Source: Balanoglossus misakiensis
Lineage: Eukaryota; Hemichordata
NCBI GenBank assembly: GCA_040954595.2
Contig: CM082587.2
Span: 620,001 to 684,000, forward strand
Length of the DNA stretch: 64,000 nucleotides
Reading direction: 5' to 3'
This document shows positions 1 through 30,400 of the stretch, piece by piece; position 1 is the first letter of the stretch; every line of letters starts with the position of its first letter. The notes beneath the pieces were generated by a model, which did not search any database, was not told the DNA's origin, and worked only from the letters and a program-made list of their open reading frames with translations. Position numbers and translations under genes: made by a program.

Positions 1-3000
1 ATTGTCCTTTGGAATATACCGTACATGCATTATCAGCTAGAAACTGAAAAGTATAAAAATGAAAAACTTCCAAACTATGTTTAGTATGTATCTATATACA
101 AATGTATATACTATAAAAATATATCAGCAAGATACTGAAACACATGTAAGTATAAAAATACTTCTGGACCACATGTGTACAATGTATCTGTATTTATAGA
201 TTAAAAAATTATCAGCAAGATACTGAAATGAGTATAAAAATACTAGGTTCTTCTGAACCATATGTGTACAAAGTATTTCTGACAGTCGGCAAGATACTGA
301 AAGTGAAATAGTATAAAATTAACTCTTCTGAACCAGGTGTACGATGTTTCTAACAGTATTTATCAACAGTTTTCTTTGAGAATATTGTGTTTAGTAAACT
401 TGCTTGCTACTGTGTGATGATCTTCACACTCTTCATTAGACTTATGTACGTCAGAAACATGCCATTGCTATTCAACATGTATTTCAGTCCACAGCATGAT
501 GTATTTCTTTCCAGCAGTTCAATGACGCAGTTGTACTGGATATGTGGACTTGCTGTGGTGTCTAAGTCATTTGCAGAGACCCAAGACCTTTAAAAAATGA
601 CAACAATTTTGACATAAATGTTGCAAGTTGAAATTGGCATCACCAAAAGTACAAACAGGTCACTCTCATATATGTACATGTATAGGCTCTGGGCAGACAA
701 GGTGTGCGGTCTGATGATGTAAATTTAGACAAGTCTATGTTTGCCATATGGAAAAAAAAATTCTGACACACCTGCATGACCTGAATTCAACTTGTGGGGT
801 ATGATGCACTTAAGATTTCCATGGTTCATCTTCAACACTGAAGAGCCACAAGTGGTATAATGTAACCAACAGTCAACCTCATTATGATGTTTGCAGGATT
901 TGCAAGAGAAGTGTTCAGTGAACCATGTAATTTGTGTGATGGACTGCAGTGTGCACTCACTGCAGGCTCTTCTAAGTGCAATGCCGAACACAGATGAAAG
1001 TGAACTTAAACACACTTCAGGCGACATCCACAAATTACAACATGACGGAATCCCTACGGGGACGCAATGTGATTTCGTACAACAGCGCCACAGGGCCAAA
1101 TTCAAGACAGGGTTTAAGCTTCGTTAAGAATGTTATGAAAGGTGAGACAGAGTCGGCAAATGCTTGCTCTGGCTAATTCTCTACCACTTCAGGCAATTTA
1201 TGTCTACTTACATCAGTGTGGTTGGAGTGACCTAATTCTTGTGATGGTATAGTGTCAATCTACATGATGTAAATATCTACGTCTATATCCAGTCTGTTCT
1301 CGGAGCAGAAAAGGCAGACAGTATTTTTGAGCCAAGAAAAGAGATCCAAAGTATTGAGAGGTATTGTCTGTAAAAATTAAAAGAAAATTCTACTGTTTCA
1401 ATATTTAATTGTCCAATAGAAATGGGAATTTTTGGGGGACATTTTTGGGTTGAATTTCTATCCACTCATAATGTTTTCACCAAAGCACAGAAAAAAATCC
1501 AGTGTTTACACTTCTAGTGTTTCAGGCAAAGACACGGCTGCCTATTTTTCTGTTTGCATTGATTACATCGGTTGAAATACACTATACCATGTGTGACTTG
1601 TGACTGCTGCTTATGTTAGGGGTTGTGGACAAGGGTTGGCTTGCTTTAAAGTTGGTTGATGTTTCATGCACATACCAGAAATGTTTTGTTGTAGAAAACA
1701 AACCCTTGAAGTATAGCTGAAGAAAATTATACCCCATTCATCTGGTAATGCACACGCTATGAAACTCGACTCACTCAACTGAGTCTGATATTGGTAAAAA
1801 TACAAACGTCCGTTTTGTTTAGGTAAACGCTCTCTGCAATGAGTCTGGTCATGGTAGAGTATGTGAGAAACCATTAACATTTGGTGAGCTAATAAGGTGG
1901 AAGTGTTTGATCCAGTATTATCGATAAATCGCTGTGACCTGTATCTGCAAGATAGTAAGTCTGCTACTTATAAATATAGGCAAGAATTTCACAGTATTTG
2001 GAACCCCATTATGGTGCTTAGCTGAAGGAGGGAGGCATTACAGCCTGGCTGATAACTCCACTTAAAGAGTGATAGAATTTCCAGATAGATCTTTACCAGT
2101 CATGTGGAAAATGTTTTCAGCTGCAGTGACAAGTTTTGAGTGAAAGTGAGTGAACCAGGCCATTTACTGATTCTTCCACGGATAATTAGTGGGAATTGAT
2201 CAAATACCACGGCAACAGATTGTTAGCCAAGTAATACAACCCAAGCTTTGTATAAAACTAGTTTAACAAAATTTAACATAAATGAGGTTTTGATTAGAAA
2301 AAAATGAAAATGTTTGAAACTTCAGTGTGTCTGTGCAGTCAGCATCTTCAAACATACACCAGTACTCTCTTGAATCATTCATAGAAGCCTCAGCAGGGAA
2401 GATTAGTGGACTTTGTAACTTCGCAAGGTTTTCTAAAGTTCAGTATTGGAATCTACAGTATTGATACACACCAAGATCTCTTGAATTCAAGTATGGGCAC
2501 ACAGAGACCCGTGAGAAAGGCAAACTTCCAGATCTTACACACTCGGACTAGTCAACGGAAATCTAGTACTTCCGCACTGGCCTAATCCGACCAAGATTTC
2601 TGGGATTTTCTGTCACTCGTGACCGCTGAATAAGATATTGTTACAGAACGTGTTTATCTACTACTAACTGCATCTGACAGTAAATGTGGTTGTAGTGTAT
2701 GTGATATGTATGTCAGAAACAGATCAGTTACCTTTTCGACTGTTTAAATTGCAGTAAATATAATTCTAACTATTGACAGAAGTGTCATCTTTAAAAATTT
2801 GATCACCATACTTAAAGTTGGATACTGGCATAAAACATAAAATCTTTAATGAGAATATGGTTTTAAAAAATGGTGCAGGTTACATGCATCAACATGTTAA
2901 TAGAGTTTCCAAATGTTTCTGTTTGTTCACGTAACAGCTCTGTGGCCTGATAAGCACACTTTATTTCACACATACAGCTAAGTGAACTTACATGTTTTAC

Positions 3001-4284
3001 CATCCACTACAAGGGCTAATGACTTGAGGATGGATTGAATTACACAACACACGTTTTGTACCAGTATATGGTCGGAATTTTCCCACCAGAATCCGTGAAT
3101 AGTACGGTGGTTAATGTTTCAATGTTTTGTTTTCACTAAATGATAAACTGTAAAGGTCCCCAGCGGTAACTTCTGATTATATCTGTTGACTGTATCAATC
3201 CATGTTGAATAATGATGACTGGTACCACCCATATACGAGTGTGCCCTCTAACAAATGTAATTTTACAAACTTTAATTGGACAGGTGTAAGAGAGGTAGCC
3301 GCAGAAGAACAAGAACAGCTAAAACACACTTTGTAAAGTACAGTTGAAGCCTACTTTTCATTATGTGATTGTTCAGTGACCTTACCTGGTTTTGTAAAAA
3401 CTAAGCATTGCCATAAAAATAATTTTATGTTTGGTTCATATCATCATACCTTCCAATGCCCTAGAGTTAAAAAACGATTTATTGAAGTTCTAGTAATGTC
3501 TGAATTATTTCATTGACCTAGCTTGTTTTATGAGTGGATGTAACTTTAGGAGTGAGATGCTAGTAATTCTGCATATAAAGTTACACCCATTTAACACATA
3601 TCCAACTGTACTTAAAACGTCTTACAGCAGTTAACTTTAATGTTTCAAACATCACACTTGCTATAATATGTCAAACATTTACTGGAAGATTCTCCCAAAG
3701 TAAAGTACCACTCTTAGTATGAACAAAGTTTGTTCCATGTTAATGACTTGTTTTTATACACAGTATAACTCGACTGTGAAAAGAGAGAGAAAGTCAGCAT
3801 ATGAGGTGGTAAACCGAAGATTTTCTCAGATCTGTTTAGTACAAGAAATCTATACGTCCGCTACATGAGAGAGGTACACTTTCTGTGTGGGGGACCAGAA
3901 ATTCAGTGAGTGTACCCTGCACCAGACATACTGTGACCTTAGTTGACCTTTGCTCGTGCTTGGCAGGATTGATAAGTAACTGTAATTCTCAGTGTATTTA
4001 GGAGAATTATGGCAATGATGTGATGTATGACATGTCCACCATACATGTAGTCTGCTCTGCATTATCAGTCCACTGGTCCTAGTCCAGGATTGGCACAGTA
4101 TGATTATTGAATGCAGGGGCATACATGTACTTTCTTAGGGTCATAAAGGTTGTGCTCCTGGTCATCATCCTACATTCTTAACCCATTGATTAATCAAAAG
4201 ATAATGTAATCAAATAGTGATTTGTTCATAACACTTTGCTTGCATAAACATTTGTTATGTAAACATGCATCATTTTAAGCAAGG
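1..4284. other. Sequence upstream of the collagen gene
   Basis: AT-rich. It holds a diverged tandem repeat (31-330) and one possible exon at 1021-1141 with both splice sites. Open frames on either strand around 725-1176 have no recognisable homology. The rest (1180-4284) shows no gene, RNA or repeat that I can support. Confidence 0.5.
31..330. repeat. Diverged tandem repeat, about four units of 75-91 bp
   Basis: Units begin near 31, 122, 210 and 285, each with a version of TCAGCAAGATACTGAAA followed by AGTATAAAAAT. The last three also share TTCTG(A/G)ACCA and a (T/G)GTGTAC motif. Unit spacing shortens from 91 to about 75 bp. Confidence 0.65.
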
Positions 4285-22034
<17,750 letters not shown>

Positions 22035-23359
22035 CCCCAATTTTGTACAAATTTGTATTCTGAGGCAATTTTGTAATGTTTGGTCAAAAAATTTTATTCT
22101 CAGAAAACACTGGTTGGATTGCTTTGAACTGTATTATGTAAGATCATTGGGGTGTCCTCATTATGATGTACAAAATGAAAACATTAATGTTAATTTTTTT
22201 TTTTAATTTTGTAATTTTTGTTATAAAAAATATTCTCTGAAACTCGGCTGTTCCAACTGCTTTACAAGTTGATTTGACATCAAGAAACTTGAAAAGCTCG
22301 CTTTGATAACAGGTTTATCCTCAGGTTCCATTTGCTTATATGTAAGTGTCACACATTGTCATAAAAAGCAAATATTCTGGCTCCTTTAGCCATCACAGAG
22401 AGTTCTAGGATATGTTTCTTGGAGAGATGACTGTTAATTGTTCATACTTCAAAATGGACAGGTAATCCCCAAACTTTAATTCAGATTTTATGTGTCTGAT
22501 ATATTTCTTTCAAAATGGTGCTACTTTAAAAGTGTCATTAATGACAGTTTTATAAAGTTTTGAGATTTCTAAAAAATTATATATTATTTTTGACATATTT
22601 TTTCACAAATACAAGCCTTACCATCATCACGATTCTAAAAGGGAAAAATTGAAGAAAACTGGTGAAAACCATCTCATCTTTTTTTTTGTTTTTCATAGCA
22701 ATCAGTTATGTCACTTTAATATGCTTTTGTTTTATTTTCTATTCATGAGAGAGTTTTATTTGGAACAAGTCGGTTCATAGATCTTGAATAAAATTCATTG
22801 AACATGTTCTTAAACATATCTTGTTTCCATGTTTTGTTCATAGTATGTATGAATTCCTTCATGGCCAGGTCCTGTAAATCATTGCTGATATTTTGAAGTG
22901 TTAGTGTGTTGTCCCATCTGCAGCTGCAATGAAGGTCACATATAACACAGATTTGCTAGCAAGTTAAAGTAGGTGCAAAGTCTAACTACTACAACGTACA
23001 TCAATGTGGTTGTTTCTTTGTATTACACTATACGTCATAGCAAACAAGCCATCATTATATTTTGTCGCATTTCCTTTTGTGTATTTTAACTCCTGTGAAT
23101 ATATATCAGTTTGATATTCTCTATGTCTTGCATTTTATCCTTGTGTGATGTTGATTTTTAGCTCTTACTTGGTAAATCAAGGGGAGATAAAAGGATCAGT
23201 CGTTGTATGTATGTATGTGTGTGTGTATGCATGTTGATGTATGTACATACAGCAAAAACAAAGCCTGCAGCATTTCACTTTGGTATAAGTGTGTAGAAGA
23301 ATGCTGGACATGCAGATAATAGACAACACGGTTAACTTGAGTACACAGTACATAAGTGA
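22035..23359. other. Collagen 3' UTR and short convergent intergenic spacer
   Basis: AT-rich, with no open frame of note. The left part is the collagen 3' UTR up to about 22810. The remainder contains a (GTAT)n/(GT)n run near 23200-23250. The two flanking genes converge here. Confidence 0.6.
22787..22792 (+). promoter_or_regulatory. Poly(A) signal AATAAA of the collagen gene
   Basis: Canonical AATAAA about 750 nt after the collagen stop codon, in an AT-rich 3' UTR (22035 to about 22810). No other gene is seen between here and 23360. Confidence 0.6.
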
Positions 23360-23392
23360 TTTATTTATTCAAAAGTTCAAGACGTCTTTATT
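23360..23392 (-). promoter_or_regulatory. Poly(A) signals of the lipocalin mosaic gene
   Basis: On the minus strand there are three AATAAA hexamers: complement of 23387-23392, and an overlapping pair at 23364-23369 and 23360-23365. They lie 470-510 nt beyond the stop codon at 23865-23867. Confidence 0.6.
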
Positions 23393-23864
23393 CTCTAATA
23401 TAACATATGAGCACATGGTAAAAATATGCCACAAGTGCATGATGACAGGTTGTTGTTGAAAAGGATAGACATTTTCCTGACCAACTTCATAAAATTGTTT
23501 TATCAACAGTAGAATATATTTGTGTTGTGAAAAAATGACAAGTCCGGCTATGAGTAAAATGCTCCAAAATTATTGTGCTGAACATTCTCAAAGTCCGTCT
23601 GCAAGGTTTGGTAATACATAAACATACAATTGGTATATATTGTTTCAAAATCGATAATCTGGTAATGAATATAGATTCAAGATTTCTCCACACTAGAATA
23701 GCTTATCTAAACTGCTAATGGAGAGTCTTGTTGCTGTGAAGTGATTTTATCTCAAAAGTATGAAAAAGATTCATGGTTTGTTTTAATATTTCTTTATCTC
23801 TGCCATGCTAGACGGAATATGTGAAAATCCTGTAGATTCTGTTCAGTTTGATGTTGGATCCATT

Positions 23865-24460
23865 TCACTCTGAAATAGAAAAAAACACATTTCACATGTA
23901 ATCTTAGTCTTGGTTTTTACACTTAAGCAAAATGCCATTTACATACCAGGCCATCCCATCAGATTCATGTACTTACCATGTTTCCTTGCACATTCACACA
24001 TTTCACAGCCGTTTTCATCAATGCGGAATTGGTTACCAGGACAAGCTATCTTACAAGGGAAGGGAGGTTGTCTACAGGCACCTGAAGATAATATACATTA
24101 TGTGTCATTACTACATGTATAAGTATGGGTGATGCACAAAAACATTGGAAAGGTAATATACTTTCCTTAGATAACTTTTCAATTCAATATTATAAAGGAC
24201 AAGTCTCTGCGTGGATAACTGCAAGTTGTATAAGTGGGTGATTTTATGATAAAAAATGTGATTCAAAAGTACTCCAAAACAAACATGGGATGAAAATACA
24301 CAATTACTAGGCTCTAATTACATTATATTGTACATTATATTGAAATGGAGTTGCAGGTTTCTGTCCTTTAAGACAAACCAATACAATAATGACATACCTC
24401 TGTGTCCTCCTTTGCCCTGTCCATGATGGCCAGATCCACCAGCAACAGGTGGACTAGGGT
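23865..24460 (-). CDS. Mosaic gene part: Gly/His linker, antistasin-like domain and stop
   Basis: Exons: 24398-24460 (linker with [15 protein letters not shown]), 23977-24081, and a terminal exon contributing only five coding bases (23865-23869) before a long 3' UTR. The 105-nt exon encodes [23 protein letters not shown] followed by CEMCEC, the C-x(n)-C-x3-C-P-x-G-x(n)-GC-x2-C-x-C spacing of antistasin-type protease-inhibitor repeats. Only one such repeat is present. The short terminal coding piece is supported by a good acceptor (TTTCAG) and by the exact in-frame total. An alternative end by intron retention cannot be excluded. Confidence 0.8.
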
Positions 24461-27400
24461 CTAAAATTCAAATTAACCCATATCACATATTTAATAATAT
24501 TTAGTTCATCTCCTCTTGGAGATAATTAAAAGTTGCCTGACTTTTGTTTGCTTTTTTATGTTTTCATAGTAACTCTATTATGTTGCACCAACAATATCAC
24601 AAAAGTAGTGTCCGAAAAGTTAAATCTTTCCATCAGGGATATTCAGAGCTTGGCAGAAGGTAAGCTTATAGTTATTCCCCAGAGTTACCTGCTTGAAAAA
24701 TAAGGATTAAATACCTACCACAATCAAGTTGAGAACTGGCCAGTCCATAGTGAGCATTTCCTATTCTCGCCCCTGTGTCTGGTTCAACACACTGACAGCT
24801 GTATAATAACAAATTTATATATTTCAATATTTTATATCAAATATGTACATGTGCATACTTCATGTTGCATTTGTGTATTGATGGATTCTAACTTAGATTC
24901 ATTTTCACCTCAGGAGATACAAAAGCTACCCACACACATATGTAATACATACTTGATGTATACATGCAGGCATGCATGCACACACACATTGTACATATGT
25001 ATATGTAACAGTATACACAGGTGTACATATGCATATATGCATAATACATGCAAAACGCACACAAACACACTGACCCGATTTTGTTTAACCTTTTACATTC
25101 AAAGTACATGGAAGCACTGATAAGAACAGCAGTAAGGGTGTTGAAACACGAGGGATGAAGTCTAAACACCCCGACCCCAACAAACATCACTCAGTGTCTG
25201 GTTTCTGAAGTAACACCACCCCATACCTAGCATAGTAAGTCATAGCAAGTTTCTCAGTGGTTTCTATTACATGAATCTCCATTTGATTAATTGAATTGGA
25301 AGGTGAAGAAACAAAATCAACTTCCACATGTAGGGATGATCTCAGCTAATAATATTATCAACTCCCCACAGTAATATAATATACCTGTAATATTCCCACT
25401 ACTTACAAGAAAAGATTGCACTGTTTTCTTCTGTATCTGCCATTTTTATCACAAGATGGTGGCGTCAAATCTGCTATCTCAATACCTTGTGCCTTTGCAC
25501 GTTTTAAACGATGTTCAATTGCCTGTTTCTGCTTCAGGCACTTAGACTCTCCTAAAAAATACAAAATTAAACCACAAAATAATATTGCATACTACTGTAC
25601 TTTCAGAACAATGTTTCTGATGTTTAACTGAGCCAATGATGAGAAATCAAACAACATTTACCACTGCAGTAAACTGATTTCTAGTTGTATATTTTGGCAT
25701 TTACGTTAAGGTTGTAAAAACTGCTCATTTTGAGACATCATTTCATACCTGGTGTTGTTGGTTCTTCTTCAGAATCCTCGCCTCCTAATAAGAGAAATAC
25801 AACAACAACTATCATCATCACTGTTGTGTAAGATTTTTTTTACAAAATGAGAATTTAGTCTATATCAATTTCTATGGGATATGAAGTTATGCACCTACCT
25901 ATAACTTCATTTGATGTACTTTCACAAGGTTCTGTTAAAAAGGCAAAAATGATATTTAACACCCCAGTAGTCAGTTAGTCATGATATCATCACCGTAATA
26001 TGGTGATGTCGTCTGTGACAGAGACCGGCCTTGATAAAGCAGACTGTTTTGGAGCGACTTACAGTCCCTCAGGGAAACAGACGTATGCTGTTGCCCTCGT
26101 GACCAGTCAATATGTGTATAATGAAATAGAAAGTCAATATTGGTGCCTTTCAAAAAGGGTATAAAACTGGCTTCATAAAGTAGTTGCGACTCAAAAGTTC
26201 AAAATTGTACCTGTATTCATGACAAGGCAATAATACAGACTTCTAATCTCAGCAGAAATTTATAGCCTGTAAAACTTAACTTACCAGCATTGTCAGTAAC
26301 GTGGATTGGATTGACACACAAATTACGCATGATGTATGTATTTATCTGTTCGCGCATGTCTTCTTCGATGGAGCCTGTACGACTCAATATCATCACTTGT
26401 TCTTTTTCTTTTTTACATCTTCCATTGCTTCGTTTGACTAGACATCGATAGCCGATGGCGTAGTTCTCATAATCTGTCTTCATAATCCACAGTGGCACTG
26501 AAAAAATTCACATTAATGATATAAAATGAGTTTACAATTATTTCAAAGAAGAAAACCTATTGTGTTGTAACTCATTCTGGACATCATGTTTATTGATTGT
26601 CTTACCATTTTCAGTTTCTCCAAATGACCGAGGTGCTGTTGGGAAGCTCAGAAGCATTTTAGCGGGCTGGTCAATCAGTGTGGTTCCAAAGCCCTTCAGG
26701 CTCTGCCCTGTGCAAGTGTTAAGTGGTCCCCTGTGACAACAAGGTAGGGGAAAAACATTATTCTTAGATATAGATAAACATCTAAAATAGTATTGACTTT
26801 CTTGTAAACTTTTAGCTTGGCTTCCTGAGTTGCACAACGTCTTGTAAACAAAAAAACTGAAACACATTGAATATTCTAATTGGACAATCTGTGGTGAAAG
26901 GGTTAAGGTATATACATGATGAACTTACGCTCTGATTCCACTCAGGGTGACGGTAAATTGGTCACTGTCTTCTTGAGATGTAAAGGTCATTGAACTTACT
27001 TCAGGAACGTTCATGTATCTATGGCCTTTCAATTGTGCTACGGGATACCACTGTCCTTCAAACTATTGATGCCAATAAAAAAAATAAAGTAAGATACTCA
27101 AATCTCAATTTAAATTGAATGCATACAGTTGAGTTTTCAAACCACAAGGCCATCATTACTTGCCTCTGAGAATCTGAAGTTTCTTTTTGTCTTGAACTCA
27201 TCTACAATACACTGGGATGGTCTGGTGGAGTCATCTGCAATGAAACACAATAATGTTAATTGTTGAGTTTCCATTTTATCAACAAATGTTTACATGAAAT
27301 TGCATGTATCACTGAGAGCCAAATAAATGTGTTTAAATGTTGATGATCAGTCATTAGTAAGTTGGGTTAGAAATTCAGTAGCAGAGAATACTTCTGTTGG

Positions 27401-30400
27401 TTTAAGGCCACTCACCACACATGTCTGGCATTTCATCCGAACCATCACCGCAGTCAGGATCTTCATCACACTTCCATGCTTTTGGTATACATTCACCATT
27501 GTTACATTGGAATTCTCCATCTGTGCACGCAGGCCGTGGTTCCTCTGAAAAGGGGAGTCATAAAGAAACACGATGACAAATATGACAAATTTTCAGCTGT
27601 AATCTCCATGTCCTACACATAATTTTAAAAGTCCAACCTTACCATAGAAAACAATGGATTTGGAGTGAACCATGGTGGTAAACGGGTTAAGGTTCTTTAT
27701 GCTTTTCAAGAACTATTATGCAGCATACCTGTATTACATGGTTTTGGTGGCCTTGGACCTGGTGGCACAGGTGGCACTAAGGTTGCAGGACAACGATCTG
27801 CCAGATTTGAAACAAAAATGATTAGATGTTGGTTACCATTTTCTTTCATTCTATTATGTTTCTTCCTATTTCTACATGGATCTATACTGTAGTTATATGT
27901 ACCACTTAAACAGTTGGTTGTACCACATGGAAATAGAGAAAGGGTTGAAGTTAGGTTATTCAGCTAGGTTATTTACCGAAGTCTTCGTTGAGTGCAGCAC
28001 GTGAAAAGCAGATGCGGTCTCTTAGCAACTGGTTGACCATTGCTTCGTGTCCACGATGCATTTCTTCATGTCTGCTTAACACCCATACAAGTTCCTGTTC
28101 TGGGTTGCAGGTACCGTCATCATTTGGCTGGTGGCAATGATAAACTATAGCATGGTAGTCGTAGTCTGTGTCTACAATCCAGTAGTCCACTGTGGGTGTA
28201 TAGATATACAATCACATTTTAGATGGTGCTGCAGTTTACATGGCGAATTCAGTCAAAACAAAAAAAAGGTATTCCACAAAAGATTTTGTTAGATTGTTTT
28301 GAACTCACCACTGCTGAAGTCACCATAGTGCTTTGGAATCATAGGATAGGAGAATGTAATTTTGGCTGGCATGGTTGGATCAATGGTACCGATACCATCC
28401 ATCACATGCCCTGTGCATACACCATTTCTACATGAAATTAATGTACAAAATATTGCAACGTATTAAACACTCATATTCCTAAAATACAATTTGAAAACTA
28501 CAAAGCCATGTTATTTACAGATGAACTAGGCATATTTTGCATGAGATCTAATGGCGAGTCTTTTTTGTCAAACCACTGTATATACATAATTGTTTGATTT
28601 CTTAATTTTACTTTTTGGTTGTTAGCAAATGCACTTACACTTTAATTTGATTCATGGTTCCTGTCACAGTTCCATCATCATTTACTTTGAATATCATTGA
28701 TCGTACATCTGGCAGTGAAATCTCTCCGGGGAAGTTGTGTGCGATTTCAAACCACTCTCCTTGGAACTGAAGTGAACACACAAAAACATTCCACCAGTTA
28801 TTTCTACGGACATCATCAATTTCACTTGTTTAGCTAACATTAGATGTATGATTAAGCTATAAAACTAAAAAATGCTCGCATATTTACCCTCTCTGGATCA
28901 AAATTTTCCATCAGCTGTATTTCATCAAGGACACAGCGTTCACCTGTTAAAAGACAGAATAAAATGATTCCAATACAATGAAATTAAGAATTACAGACAG
29001 AAAAATATTGAACAAATTTATTTTTTTTGTGAACCAAAAAGACAAAGCCTTACCACACAATTCAGTTGTTTCATCAGACCCATCTATACAGTCAGGTTTT
29101 CGATCACATTTCCACTGATCTGTTATGCAGTCTCCATTGCCACATTCGTATTGGTTTGGTAGACAGCTAATTCCCTCTGAAAATTTGATTAAAAGACACA
29201 GATTTTGTGATAATGTTCATCAACATTCTGAAAGTATTCAAACTTGAAAAAATGCACAAATCCTTGCAATTTCCAAAACAGAACATGTACCCACCGTCAG
29301 CTGTTTCTGGACAGACTCCTGCAGAATAAAATAAAACATATTATAATTGATGCTGTAAATACTGAAAGATGTGGATTAATTAAATCACATTTTAGTTTAA
29401 TAACAGATTTTATTAGATTGAGTCTTTTTTGTGGATGTTGATTGTAAAAGAAATTTGTTATCACATTATTGGTCATACCTTCTGCATCCCTATACTCTAG
29501 ATCATCTGGATTCAGACACAGTTCTGTCATTAATTCAGCCACATGATTCTTAGCACCTTCCGCAATAGTTCGTCTCCTTCCATACACCATCACCATGGCC
29601 TGGCCAGGGTCACATGTCATATCTCGGTTGAGCTGGTGGCATCCATAGGCTACAGCATGATCAATGTAATCTGTGTAGACCACTCTGTGTAGCATGGCTG
29701 TGGCAGAGAAACAGATTGGGTGTCAATGTCACAAATTAGAAATTATTACTTTGGAATCATTGATGCATTCATGCAGAGTAAAAAAAGCCAAAACACGTAC
29801 ATAGTCTCTTGATACTCTACTATAGTATCGAGCACTTAATAGTATCGGACCAGTCAAACCAAATACTTTGTATACATATGTATGTACGTACATACATACA
29901 TACAAAGTAGAAATACAGACAAGAGAGTGTACAAATAGAACCTGATCTTACTCATTCGCATGTTGGGCATCTTGACTCTGAAATGTGCCTGTGTCTCACT
30001 GATAAATTCTCCTTTAACTGTGCCTTCTCTACCAATGCAAACACCATTCCTGAGCACAACAAATAAGAGCAATATTACATAAAATAGTACAAATTTATTA
30101 ACCTTCATATAAAACTATAATATATTTTTACATGTTTTTTTATAGTTTACTACCAAAATTTAATATGAAAAGTCTCCTTGAAATAACAAATCTAAATGCT
30201 TTTTGTTCCTTTTCCTCTGTTCTCAGATAACTGTAATCATGCAAAAAATGATGGAAAATGCTCAAACTTACATGCTGACGCCAAATGCTTTCATATCAAC
30301 TATCTTGTCGTGATGTCTGGTCATGACTAACCCTTCAGACATGACATCATGGGGCATATGGAGTCCAGCAGGAAGATATGTGGCCACTACGTACCATTTA

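Noticed and set aside
725-1176. Overlapping open frames on both strands
   Set aside because: No homology recognised; only the subsegment 1021-1141 has plausible splice sites and is kept as a finding.
24851-25190. Overlapping Cys/Tyr/His-rich open frames on both strands
   Set aside because: Produced by the alternating CA/TA/TG simple sequence in an intron.
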